Assembly: GCF_000373625.1 (NCBI RefSeq)
Contig: NZ_KB891993.1
Span: 124,001 to 188,000, forward strand
DNA: 64,000 nucleotides
Reading direction: 5' to 3'
Source: Streptomyces sp. LaPpAH-108
GTDB taxonomy: Bacteria > Actinomycetota > Actinomycetes > Streptomycetales > Streptomycetaceae
The notes under the pieces are model-generated. The model saw only the letters and a program-made list of their open reading frames with translations, was not told the DNA's origin and searched no databases. Numbering within the stretch: the first letter of the stretch is position 1; each line of letters opens with the position of its first letter. Position numbers and translations under genes: made by a program. Shown here one piece after another: positions 1 to 7,886 of the stretch.

Positions 1-1
1 G

Positions 2-1027
2 TACTGGGCGGTGCTGACCTGCTGGATCGTGTTCATCAACACCGCCTCCACCGGGGAGATCCTGGTCAAGGGCTCCCGTCGGCTGCTCGGCACGATCCTC
101 GGCGTGGTCGCCGGTATCGGTCTGGCCGGTGTGGTGGGGCACCACACCTGGACGGCGTTCATCCTGGTGCTGGTGTGTGTGTTCGCCATGTTCTACACGG
201 CGCCCCTGTCGTACACGCTCATGTCGTTCTTCGTGACGGCGGCTCTGGGGCTGCTGTACACGCTGCTGAACACCTACAGCATGGAGGTGCTGCTGCTGCG
301 GATCGAGGAGACGGCGCTCGGCGCGGCCTGCGGGATCATCACGGCGGCCGTGGTGCTGCCGGTGCGCACCGACCGGCGGACCAACGAGCTGCTGGCGGAC
401 GTCCTGGACAAGCTGGCCGACGCGACCCGGGCGGCGGTGGACCAGCTCAGCGGAAAGCGCCACTTCGACCTGGTGGACAAGGCGCGGGACATGGACCAGG
501 CGCTGGCCGATCTGCGCACCGCCATTCAGCCGCTGACGCATCCGGTGACCCCGCTGCGCTCGCGCCGGGACACCGCCCGCTATGTGCTGGCCCTGCTGGA
601 GACGTGCGCGTACCACTGCCGGGCGCTCGCGGCCACGGCGGAACTGCTGCCGAGCCACCCGTCGATCGCGGAGGACCCCCGGCTGAGCGGGGTGTCCTCG
701 CGGATCGTGCACAACATCGAGGCGATCGCCGAGCACGTGCGCGACCCGCACTCCCCCGCGGCGATCGAGAGGGGGCCGAGCATCGCGTCGATGCTGGAGC
801 CGGGCACCTTCGGCGCCCCGCGCTACGGCCGGGTCACCGACCGCGTGCTGCGCCATCTCCAGCGCCTGGACGAGGCGGTCTCGGGTCTGGCGCGTCCGCT
901 CGGCGTGCCGGTCGAGAAGCCGGACAGCGACCAGAGCGAGAAGGCGGAGAAGCCGGGGAAGGGCGAGAAGGCCCGCAAGGCGGAGAAGGCCGGGAAGGCC
1001 GACCGCCCGGAGAAGGCCCGGCAGTAG
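2..1027 (+). CDS. FUSC-family membrane protein (5' end outside window)
   Basis: The open frame runs in from the left edge, so the true start is not seen; at least 341 residues are visible. The first 120 residues hold several hydrophobic segments with short loops, followed by a long soluble helical region. This is the pattern of FUSC/aromatic-acid exporter-like proteins (fusaric acid resistance type), which sit in the inner membrane and are thought to export aromatic or organic acids. The last 35 residues are a Lys/Glu/Ala/Gly-rich low-complexity tail made of repeated E-K-A/G-x-K units, unusual for the family and probably disordered. Substrate is unknown. The facing gene on the other strand ends 45 bp downstream. 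Confidence 0.8.
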   Translation, partial: YWAVLTCWIVFINTASTGEILVKGSRRLLGTILGVVAGIGLAGVVGHHTWTAFILVLVCVFAMFYTAPLSYTLMSFFVTAALGLLYTLLNTYSMEVLLLRIEETALGAACGIITAAVVLPVRTDRRTNELLADVLDKLADATRAAVDQLSGKRHFDLVDKARDMDQALADLRTAIQPLTHPVTPLRSRRDTARYVLALLETCAYHCRALAATAELLPSHPSIAEDPRLSGVSSRIVHNIEAIAEHVRDPHSPAAIERGPSIASMLEPGTFGAPRYGRVTDRVLRHLQRLDEAVSGLARPLGVPVEKPDSDQSEKAEKPGKGEKARKAEKAGKADRPEKARQ

Positions 1028-1072
1028 GACCCGTCCCGGGCCGCAGGTCAGATCCCGGGCCCGCAGGTCTGG

Positions 1073-1510
1073 TCAGCGCAGCGGTACGACGGCGGTGACC
1101 CGCTTGCCGCCGCACGGCAGCCCGCAGACCCGTACGTCCCGGGCGAGCAGGCACACCAGGGGCCAGCCCCGGCCGCCGGTGCGGGAGTGGTCGGCCTCGC
1201 GGGCCGCGCACACCGGGGGTGCGTCGCTGCGGTCGCTCACCGAGACGCGGACGCCCGCGCTGTCGACGTCGACCTCGAAGCCGGTGATCCCGCCGCCGTG
1301 CACGATGGCGTTGGAGGTCAGCTCGGAGGCCACCAGCAGGGCGTCGTCCAGGGTCTCGTCCGCGCACGGCACGGCCCGGGTGCGGCAGTGCTCGCTCAGC
1401 GTGCGGCGTACGGCGCTGCGCGCGTCGGCGGGGCGGTAGGCCGGGGTCCGGGGCCCGCTGTCAGGCGCCGTGGCCGGGCCGGGTGTGTGCTGCTGCCGCT
1501 CGCGCATCAT
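1073..1510 (-). CDS. ATP-binding anti-sigma-type protein (HATPase_c_2, RsbW-like)
   Basis: A 145-residue stand-alone histidine-kinase-like ATPase domain. The N-box ELTSNAIVHGGG and a later GGRGWPLV glycine motif are visible; there is no phosphoacceptor histidine or membrane segment. Streptomyces has dozens of such RsbW/SpoIIAB-like proteins, some of which hold stress sigma factors inactive and are freed by anti-anti-sigma proteins. The start uses the first of two adjacent ATG codons behind a good GGGAGGGA ribosome-binding site. No sigma factor or anti-anti-sigma gene is adjacent, so its partner is unknown. It diverges from the small gene at 1654. Confidence 0.85.
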   Translation of the reverse strand: MMRERQQHTPGPATAPDSGPRTPAYRPADARSAVRRTLSEHCRTRAVPCADETLDDALLVASELTSNAIVHGGGITGFEVDVDSAGVRVSVSDRSDAPPVCAAREADHSRTGGRGWPLVCLLARDVRVCGLPCGGKRVTAVVPLR

Positions 1511-1653
1511 CCTGATCCCTCCCTCACGGAAAGTCCCGGCCGTCCCGTGGCCCGAGTGCGCCGGGTCTCTCCTTCCGGCTGACCTGTCGTGGCGGTGTCA
1601 AACACCGTCGGTGCCACTGTCATCACCGGGCCCGGAAGGGGTAGGGGACGGGT

Positions 1654-1920
1654 ATGACCGATGTGGTGGACGCGGACGAACTGTTGCGGCGCATCCGGCG
1701 GGGCCGGGACGTGGCCGCCGAGGAGGAGCGGGTCTGGCGGGAGCGGGCGCAGAGCCTGACGGCGACCGATCCGGACCAGGCCCGGGAGGCGTCCGAGCGG
1801 GCGCGGGCGTACGAGGTGGTGGGCAGTGTGCTGACGGAGATCATCGCGCCGGGCGCGCTGGCGGCCCCGGAGCCGGGCCCGGTGGGACCGAGGGGACCGG
1901 GAGTGAGGCGGGTCACGTGA
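1654..1920 (+). CDS. Small charged hypothetical protein
   Basis: An 88-residue protein with an ATG start behind a GGGGTAGGGGACG purine-rich site. Residues 1 to 65 are rich in Arg, Glu, Asp and Ala and look like a continuous helix, possibly a coiled coil; the last 20 residues are Pro/Gly-rich. No signal peptide or membrane segment is visible. I do not recognise a named family. Strong third-position GC and a clear ribosome-binding site support it as a real gene. A possible small RNA with a terminator follows it. Confidence 0.6.
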   Translation: MTDVVDADELLRRIRRGRDVAAEEERVWRERAQSLTATDPDQAREASERARAYEVVGSVLTEIIAPGALAAPEPGPVGPRGPGVRRVT

Positions 1921-1931
1921 GCGGGGAGGGG

Positions 1932-2069
1932 TTGGCCGCCGCGCCCGAAGGTGGTTTATCGTTCACTCATACGTGGCGAGGGAGCGGCGCGAGGCTTTCC
2001 CGCTGTGCTCTCCCGTGCGTCATGTCTGACCGCCCTGGCTGGTTTCCCCCGTCCAGCCAGGGCTTTTCT
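1932..2069 (+). ncRNA. Candidate small RNA or structured leader
   Basis: The 324-bp gap between the small gene and the cNMP-domain gene is not empty. A plausible promoter (TTGGCC at 1932-1937, 17-bp spacer, TTTATC at 1955-1960) precedes two hairpins. The first pairs 1980-1984 with 2010-2014 and 1983-1987 with 2000-2004. The second is the terminator hairpin 2033-2062. Both loops are C-rich, loosely recalling actinobacterial 6C-type RNAs, though gene context does not match. A transcript starting near 1967 would be about 100 nt. The rest of the gap up to 2244 shows only the ribosome-binding region of the next gene. Confidence 0.35.
2033..2069 (+). terminator. Rho-independent terminator
   Basis: Perfect 10-bp stem, CCCTGGCTGG (2033-2042) with CCAGCCAGGG (2053-2062), loop of 10, followed by CTTTTCT. 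A T-run is rare in this GC-rich DNA, so this is one of the clearest terminators in the window. Confidence 0.8.
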
Positions 2070-2244
2070 CTGCCCGCGTGCCGGTGTGGCGGCGAGGTGC
2101 CGGGCCGCCGAGGTGCCCGGTGGGGCGGGAGCGGCTGAAATGGGCTTAGGGCCGGTTGCGGGGCAGACGGGACTTTCGCAGCGGGCCGAGGGAGAGCACT
2201 CGAGGGACAGCACCCGAACCGCCGCCCGGTGAGGAGCCCCGCGT

Positions 2245-2700
2245 ATGACCAAGGCGATAAAACTGCTGACCGCCCTGCCCAGAGCGCAACGCGAGCGGCT
2301 GATGGAACTGGCCGAGGAGGTGTCCTTCCCGGAGGACACCCGGATCTTCGAGGCGGGCGGGGTCGCCGACCGGTTCTGGGTGATCCGCTCGGGGGCGGTC
2401 TCCCTGGACCAGCAGGTCACCTCGCACCAGCACGTCACGGTGGCCACGCTCGGCGCGGGCGACCTGCTGGGCTGGTCCTGGCTGTTCCCGCCCTACGAGT
2501 GGGACTTCGGGGCGGTGGCCTTCAGCAACGTACGGGCCTACGAGTTCGACGGGCCCTCCGTGCTCGGGGTGTGCGTGGAGGACCCGCTGCTCGGGCTCTC
2601 GCTGGTGCGCACGGTCGCCGAGATCCTGGCCCATCGGCTGGAGACCACGCGGGGCAAGCTGATGGACCAGTACGCGATCCGGCGGACCACTCCGCTGTAG
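2245..2700 (+). CDS. Crp-type cyclic-nucleotide-binding domain protein without HTH
   Basis: A 151-residue protein consisting essentially of one cNMP-binding beta-roll (residues about 10-120, with the DRFWVIRSGAVSL and GAGDLLGWSWLF segments typical of the fold) and a C-terminal helix. Unlike Crp/Fnr regulators there is no DNA-binding helix-turn-helix, so it is more likely a sensor or binding partner than a direct transcription factor. The canonical phosphate-binding Arg-Ala pair is not obvious, so ligand binding is uncertain. ATG start with GAGGAGCCCCGCGT upstream. Such proteins are common in Streptomyces; the role here is unknown. Confidence 0.75.
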   Translation: MTKAIKLLTALPRAQRERLMELAEEVSFPEDTRIFEAGGVADRFWVIRSGAVSLDQQVTSHQHVTVATLGAGDLLGWSWLFPPYEWDFGAVAFSNVRAYEFDGPSVLGVCVEDPLLGLSLVRTVAEILAHRLETTRGKLMDQYAIRRTTPL

Positions 2701-2736
2701 TGAGCGGGCACGTCAAGGCAGCGGGCGCGGCAGGGC

Positions 2737-4092
2737 TCAGACGCGGTAGCGGCGCAGCGCGGGGACCGCGGCGGCCAGGACCAGCATCAGGGCGACGACC
2801 AGCGCCCCGCCGCCCGCCACGGCGGCCCGGGTGCCGAAGGCCGCTCCCGCCGTACCGTGCAGCACGTCCGCGAGGCGCGGTCCGCCCGCGACGACGACGG
2901 TGAACACGCCCTGCATCCGGCCGCGCATCTCGTCGGTGGCGGCGGAGAGCAGGATGGCGCCCCGGAAGACCATGGAGACCATGTCGGCCACGCCCGCGGC
3001 GGCGAGGAAGGCGACGGCCACCCAGAGGTTGCCGCTGAGTCCGAACCCGGCGACGGCCAGGCCCCAGGCGACGACGGCGCCGATGACCATCCAGCCGTGC
3101 GAGCGCGCCCGGGAGAACACGCCGGAGAACAGTCCGCCGAGCACGGCACCGACGGGTACGGCCGCGAAGAGCAGGCCGAGCGCGAAGCCCGAGCCCCAGG
3201 GGGCGTAGGTCTCGGCGGCCATTTCCGGGAAGAGCGCGCGGGGCATGCCGAAGACCATGGCGATGATGTCGGCGAGGAAGGACATCAGGAGCACCTTGTG
3301 CCCGGCGATGTACCGGAACCCGGCCGCGATCTCGCGTACCCCGGCCCGGCGCGCGGCCTTCCCGCCGAGCGGCGGCAGCGCGGGCAGCCGGAAGACGGCC
3401 CACACGGTGACGCACAGCGCGAGGGCGTCGATCAGATACAGCTCGGGCAGGCCGACGACCGGGATCAGCACACCGGCGAGCAGCGGTCCGGCGACCAGTC
3501 CGGTCTGCATGACGGTGGTGCCGAGCGCGTTGGCGGCGGGCAGCTCCGACTCCGGGACCAGCCGGGCCACCGAAGCGCTGCGCGCCGGGGAGTTGAGCCC
3601 GAAGAACGCCTGCTGGGCGGCGAGCAGCACCATCAGCACGGGCACCGCGTCGAGTCCGACGAACGCCTGCACCCAGAAGAGCAGCGAGGTGACGGCGATG
3701 CCGGTGTTGGTGACGAGCATCAGCTTGCGCCGGTCCACGGTGTCCGCGACCGCGCCGCCCCACAGCGCGAAGGCCACCATGGGCACCAGACCCGCGAGGC
3801 TCGCGTAGCCGACCCAGGCGGAGGAGTGGGTGATGTCGTAGATCTGCTTGGGCACGGCGACGGCGGTGAGCTGGCTGCCGACGGCGGTGACGATGGTCGA
3901 CGTCCACAGGCGCCGGTACGCCGGGATGCGCAGGGGCCGGGTGTCCATCGCCCAGCGGCGCCAGCCGCGCCGGGGCGGCGGGTCGGCGGGCGCGGCCTCG
4001 GCGGGCGGGGTGGCGGCGGTGCCTGGGTCGGTGCTGCTGCTCTCGCTCGTGTCCACGGGGTTCCTGGTCGCTCGATCCGTTGCTCGATACAT
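2737..4092 (-). CDS. MFS transporter, enterobactin-exporter (EntS)-like
   Basis: A 451-residue protein with a roughly 60-residue hydrophilic Pro/Ala-rich N-terminus, then about 12 hydrophobic segments. The A-loop VADTVDRRKLM after TM2 marks the major facilitator superfamily, and the overall pattern matches the MFS_3/EntS group that exports siderophores and small hydrophobic compounds. Substrate cannot be told from sequence. The ATG at 4092 lies inside a CGATACAT element identical to half of the palindrome controlling the TetR gene at 11557, so the two loci might share a regulator. A downstream in-frame start would remove only the variable N-terminus. Confidence 0.85.
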   Translation of the reverse strand: MYRATDRATRNPVDTSESSSTDPGTAATPPAEAAPADPPPRRGWRRWAMDTRPLRIPAYRRLWTSTIVTAVGSQLTAVAVPKQIYDITHSSAWVGYASLAGLVPMVAFALWGGAVADTVDRRKLMLVTNTGIAVTSLLFWVQAFVGLDAVPVLMVLLAAQQAFFGLNSPARSASVARLVPESELPAANALGTTVMQTGLVAGPLLAGVLIPVVGLPELYLIDALALCVTVWAVFRLPALPPLGGKAARRAGVREIAAGFRYIAGHKVLLMSFLADIIAMVFGMPRALFPEMAAETYAPWGSGFALGLLFAAVPVGAVLGGLFSGVFSRARSHGWMVIGAVVAWGLAVAGFGLSGNLWVAVAFLAAAGVADMVSMVFRGAILLSAATDEMRGRMQGVFTVVVAGGPRLADVLHGTAGAAFGTRAAVAGGGALVVALMLVLAAAVPALRRYRV

Positions 4093-4191
4093 CTTTCGAT
4101 TCGGGCCTCACTATCGCAGCAACTCCCGCCGGTGGCCGAACCCGTATCGCGATCCGGCCGGATACCGCCCCGGCCGTTCCCGGTACCGGGC

Positions 4192-4809
4192 TCAGGACCC
4201 GGCGAGCAGGGCCGCACCGAGGCCGAGCATCGTGGCGGCGATGACGCCGTCGAGCACCCGCCAGGCGGCGGGCCGGGCCAGGACCCGGCCGAGCAGCCGG
4301 GCGCCCAGGCCGAGGGCGGCGAACCAGCACAGGCTGGCGAGGGCCGCGCCGAGCCCGAAGGTCCAGCGCAGCGGGCCCCGGTCGGCGGCGAGCGAGCCGA
4401 GCAGGAAGACGGTGTCGAGATAGACGTGCGGGTTGAGCCAGGTCAGCGCGAGACAGGTGAGCACCGCGCGCCTGCGCGAGCCCGCCGCGTCGCCCTCGGC
4501 GCGCAGCCCGGTGCCGCCCGGCCTGAGGACGCGGCGGGCGGCGAGGACGCCGTAGCCGATCAGGAACAGGCCGCCGATCACACCCACGGCGCGCACCGCG
4601 TCCGGCCACGCGGTCACCAGGGCGCCGACCCCGCCGACGCCGAGCGCGATCAGCACGGCGTCGGAGAGGGCGCAGATGCCGATCACGGCGAGGATGGCGT
4701 CGCGGCGTATCCCCTGGCGCAGGACGAAGGCGTTCTGGGCACCGATGGCGACGATCAGGGAGAGGCCGGTACCGAATCCGGCGACCGCGGCGGTCAGGGC
4801 GTGGTTCAT
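4192..4809 (-). CDS. lysE: LysE/ArgO-type amino-acid exporter
   Basis: 205 residues with about six hydrophobic segments. The LysE hallmark near the N-terminus is clear (GLSLIVAIGAQNAFVLRQG), as is the conserved LTWLNPHVYLD motif near residue 128. Family members export L-lysine and/or L-arginine driven by the proton gradient and protect cells from basic amino acid build-up during peptide feeding. It is transcribed divergently from an ArgP/LysG-type regulator, the classical arrangement, with a palindrome in the 77-bp gap that is probably the regulator's site. Confidence 0.92.
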   Translation of the reverse strand: MNHALTAAVAGFGTGLSLIVAIGAQNAFVLRQGIRRDAILAVIGICALSDAVLIALGVGGVGALVTAWPDAVRAVGVIGGLFLIGYGVLAARRVLRPGGTGLRAEGDAAGSRRRAVLTCLALTWLNPHVYLDTVFLLGSLAADRGPLRWTFGLGAALASLCWFAALGLGARLLGRVLARPAAWRVLDGVIAATMLGLGAALLAGS

Positions 4810-4846
4810 GCTGCCGACGCTAAGGAACGGATCACCGCGCGTACAG

Positions 4847-4870
4847 CTAAAGATTCTTACGTATCCTTAG
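4847..4870. promoter_or_regulatory. Palindromic operator between lysE and argP/lysG
   Basis: Arms CTAAAGAT (4847-4854) and ATCCTTAG (4863-4870) pair at 7 of 8 positions around TCTTACGT. A further CTAAGG half-site sits at 4820-4825 towards lysE. Position between divergent lysE and its LysR-type regulator suggests the activator binding site; inference only. Confidence 0.6.
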
Positions 4871-4886
4871 CGCTTGTGATGTTCTC

Positions 4887-5771
4887 ATGATGCCGGACCT
4901 CCCTCTGGACCAGGTGCGGACGCTGCTCGCCGTGGTGGACGAGGGCACCTTCGACGCGGCGGCTGCGACCCTGCATGTGACGCCGTCGGCGGTGAGCCAG
5001 CGGGTCAAGGCGCTGGAGCAGCGCACCGGCCGGGTCCTGCTCCAGCGGACCAAACCGGTCCGGCCGACCGAGTCCGGCGCGGTGCTGGTGCGCTACGCCC
5101 GTCAGCTGGCCCGCCTGGAGCGGGACACGCGCCGCGAGCTGGGCCTGAGCGGGGCCGGGGAGCCCGCGCGCGTGTCGGTCGCGGTGAACGCGGACTCGCT
5201 GGCCACCTGGTTCTTCGGCGCGCTGACCCGGGTGTCCGGGCTCTGTTTCGAGCTGCACCGCGAGGACGAGGGCCACACGGCGGCACTGCTGCGCGAGGGC
5301 CTGGTGATGGCGGCGGTGACCACCGCGCCCGACCCGGTGCCGGGCTGCTCGGTGCGCCCGCTCGGACGGCTGCGCTATCTCCCGGCCGCCGCACCAAAGT
5401 TCGCCGCCCGGCTGCCCGAGGGGCCGCTCGCCGAGGCGCTGACCGAGGTCCCGGTGGTGACCTTCGACCTCAAGGACCGGCTCCAGGACGGCTTCGTCCG
5501 CTCGCTGGGCGGCACCGGCGCGGGCCCGCTGCGGCACCGCATCCCGACCTCGGAGGGCTTCCTCCAGGCGGTCGTCGCGGGGCTCGGCTGGGGCCTGATC
5601 CCGGAGCCGCAGGCGCTGCCGCTGCTGGCCGACGGGCGCCTGGTGCCGCTCGCGCCGGACGCCTGGGTGGACGTGACCCTCTACTGGCAGCAGTGGAAGC
5701 TCGACTCCCCCGCCCTGGCGGCAATGGCGGACGCGGTCAGCGAGACGGCCGCGGGCGCGCTGCGGCGCTGA
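4887..5771 (+). CDS. LysR-family regulator ArgP/LysG
   Basis: 294 residues with an N-terminal winged HTH (residues 5-65, ending in VSQRVKALEQRTGRVLLQR) and a LysR substrate-binding domain. The sequence resembles ArgP (IciA)/LysG, activators that bind lysine or arginine and switch on the adjacent exporter. A long run matches this group, including PVVTFDLKDRLQD and the C-terminal YWQQWKLDSP segment. The start is the first of two adjacent ATGs. The 3' end overlaps the convergent TetR gene by 35 bp. Confidence 0.92.
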   Translation: MMPDLPLDQVRTLLAVVDEGTFDAAAATLHVTPSAVSQRVKALEQRTGRVLLQRTKPVRPTESGAVLVRYARQLARLERDTRRELGLSGAGEPARVSVAVNADSLATWFFGALTRVSGLCFELHREDEGHTAALLREGLVMAAVTTAPDPVPGCSVRPLGRLRYLPAAAPKFAARLPEGPLAEALTEVPVVTFDLKDRLQDGFVRSLGGTGAGPLRHRIPTSEGFLQAVVAGLGWGLIPEPQALPLLADGRLVPLAPDAWVDVTLYWQQWKLDSPALAAMADAVSETAAGALRR

Positions 5772-6486
5772 GCGGGACGGTGGCGCCCGCAGAGCCGAGT
5801 CTCGCGGTCGCGCTGTCCAGCAGCATCTCCAGCGCCGTCGGATAGGCGCTGTGCACCATCCGCCGGGCCAGCAGCGGGGCGGCCTCCGCGATGCGTGGGT
5901 GGGTGGCGCGGGGCAGCCGGGCGTACGTCGACTGCCACTGCTCCTCGTCGGCGCGCTGGGAGGCGCTGGGCAGGGCCAGGGTCGCGGCGTCCAGGGCGGC
6001 GAAGGCCAGCGTCTGGTCGATGAAGGCGTGGTAGACGCGGACCGTCTCCGGGAGGGAGAACCCGGCCCCGGCGAGCACGTCCAACACGGCCTCGTCGGCG
6101 GCCAGTTCATGGACCCGCCCGGTGACGCGTCCGGCCGTGAGCACGGCGGCCTGGGGGTGGTCGACGTAGACGGTGTAGATGCGCAGCCCGATCGTGCGCA
6201 GGTCGGTGCGCCACTCCCCGGTGCGTTCCCAGCCGTCCAGGGCCTGTCCGATGAGCGCGTCGCCGATGGCCAGGGTGAGGTCGTCCATGCCCCGGAAGTA
6301 CCGGTAGAGGGTACTCGGGTCGCAGTCGAGCGCGAGGCCGAGACGGCGGGCGGTGAGGCCGGTGCTGCCGTGTTCGCGCAGCAGCCGCAGCGCGGTGGTG
6401 ACGATCAGTTCCTCGGAGAGCACGGTGCCGCCGCGCGTGGGCCGCCGCCTGCGGCGCCGCTCCTCGGGGACGACGGGTTTGGGCAC
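5737..6486 (-). CDS. TetR-family regulator
   Basis: 249 residues. A basic N-terminus with RRRRRR is followed by a TetR HTH (residues about 27-72: TALRLLREHGSTGLTARRLG, then CDPSTLYRYFRG). The long, all-helical C-terminal domain resembles the TetR_C_1 group. It reads away from the saccharopine-dehydrogenase-like gene at 6618 across a 131-bp gap, so that gene is its most likely target. No clear palindrome stands out in the gap. Its last 35 bp overlap the 3' end of the ArgP-type gene on the other strand. Ligand unknown. Confidence 0.88.
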   Translation of the reverse strand: MPKPVVPEERRRRRRPTRGGTVLSEELIVTTALRLLREHGSTGLTARRLGLALDCDPSTLYRYFRGMDDLTLAIGDALIGQALDGWERTGEWRTDLRTIGLRIYTVYVDHPQAAVLTAGRVTGRVHELAADEAVLDVLAGAGFSLPETVRVYHAFIDQTLAFAALDAATLALPSASQRADEEQWQSTYARLPRATHPRIAEAAPLLARRMVHSAYPTALEMLLDSATARLGSAGATVPLSAAARPRPSR

Positions 6487-6617
6487 GGCGTAGCCTCCTC
6501 GCGGCCGCTCTTATGCCAACACCATTGACCTTACGGCACCGGCAGGCGTTCCATACGGGCCAAGGCGCGCCTGCCGAGTCGTCGTTTCCGTCCGTGTCAG
6601 GCAGGGAGTTTTCCGTC

Positions 6618-7838
6618 ATGCGTGTACTGCTCGTGGGAGCCGGCGGTGTGGGTACCGCCGTCACCCGGATCGCGGCCCGCCGTCCGTTCTTCGAGCGGAT
6701 GGTGGTGGCCGACTACGACCTGGCCCGTGCCGAGGCGGCCGTCGCGGCCCTCGGCGCGGAGGGCGGCCGTTTCGAGGCCGCCCAGGTGGACGCCGGGGAC
6801 GAGGCCGCGGTGTCCGCGCTGCTCGCCCGGCACGGCTGTGACGTGCTGCTGAACGCCACCGACCCGAGGTTCGTGATGCCGCTGTTCCGGGCGGCGTACG
6901 GCGCCGGGGCGACCTATCTCGACATGGCGATGTCGCTGTCCCGCCCGCATCCCGAGCGGCCGTACGAGGAGTGCGGGGTGAAGCTGGGCGACGAGCAGTT
7001 CGCGCTCGCCGGGCAGTGGGCCGAGGCGGGGCTGCTAGCGCTCGTGGGAATGGGCGTGGAGCCGGGGCTCTCGGACGTGTTCGCCCGGCACGCGGCCGAC
7101 GAACTCTTCGACACCATCGAGGAGATCGGGGTCCGCGACGGCGCCGATCTCACCGTGGAGGGCCTGGACTTCGCACCGTCCTTCAGCATCTGGACCACCA
7201 TCGAGGAGTGCCTGAACCCGCCGGTGGTCTGGGAGTCCGGGCGGGGCTGGTTCACCACCGAGCCGTTCAGCGAGCCCGAGGTGTTCGACTTCCCCGAGGG
7301 CATCGGCCCGGTGGAGTGCGTGAACGTCGAGCACGAGGAGGTGCTGCTGATGCCCCGCTGGGTGGGCGCGGAGCGGGTCACCTTCAAGTACGGGCTCGGC
7401 CGGGAGTTCACCGACACGCTGCGCACGCTGCACCAGCTGGGCCTGGACCGCACCACCCCGGTGACCGTGCCGGGCCCGGACGGCCCGGTGCGGGTCTCGC
7501 CGCGTGACGTGGTGGCCGCGGGGCTGCCCGACCCGGCGACGCTGGGCGACCGGATGCGCGGCAAGACCTGCGCGGGCACCTGGGTGCGCGGCACCAAGGA
7601 CGGGGCGCCGCGCGAGGTGTATCTGTACCACGTGGTCGACAACGAGTGGTCGATGGCGGAGTACGGCTGTCAGGCGGTGGTGTGGCAGACGGCGGTGAAC
7701 CCGGTCGTCGCCCTCGAACTCCTCGCCACGGGCGCGTGGTCGGGCCGGGGCGTCCTCGGTCCCGAGGCGTTCCCGGCCCGGCCCTTCCTCGATCTGCTCA
7801 CCGCGTACGGCTCGCCGTGGGGCCTGCGCGAGCAGTGA
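6618..7838 (+). CDS. Saccharopine-dehydrogenase-family NAD(P)-binding protein
   Basis: 406 residues. The ATG at 6618 is chosen because the Rossmann glycine motif VGAGGVG lies at residues 5-11 and GGGAG sits upstream; the longer frame to 6513 adds a non-homologous leader. N-terminal NAD(P)-binding domain, then the VGMGVEPGLSDVFARHA motif and a large C-terminal domain typical of saccharopine dehydrogenase and related carboxynorspermidine or homospermidine synthases. Specific reaction is not predictable; amine or amino acid metabolism is likely. Divergent from the TetR gene at 5737. Confidence 0.85.
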   Translation: MRVLLVGAGGVGTAVTRIAARRPFFERMVVADYDLARAEAAVAALGAEGGRFEAAQVDAGDEAAVSALLARHGCDVLLNATDPRFVMPLFRAAYGAGATYLDMAMSLSRPHPERPYEECGVKLGDEQFALAGQWAEAGLLALVGMGVEPGLSDVFARHAADELFDTIEEIGVRDGADLTVEGLDFAPSFSIWTTIEECLNPPVVWESGRGWFTTEPFSEPEVFDFPEGIGPVECVNVEHEEVLLMPRWVGAERVTFKYGLGREFTDTLRTLHQLGLDRTTPVTVPGPDGPVRVSPRDVVAAGLPDPATLGDRMRGKTCAGTWVRGTKDGAPREVYLYHVVDNEWSMAEYGCQAVVWQTAVNPVVALELLATGAWSGRGVLGPEAFPARPFLDLLTAYGSPWGLREQ

Positions 7839-7886
7839 GGCGCGCCGGGACGCGCGCCGGGACGTGCACCCTGTCCGGCGCCGGGC

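Noticed and set aside
2857..4890. 677-codon open frame on the plus strand through the MFS and LysE genes
   Set aside because: Antisense to two well-recognised membrane proteins; a typical high-GC shadow frame with Gly/Arg/Glu-rich non-homologous sequence.
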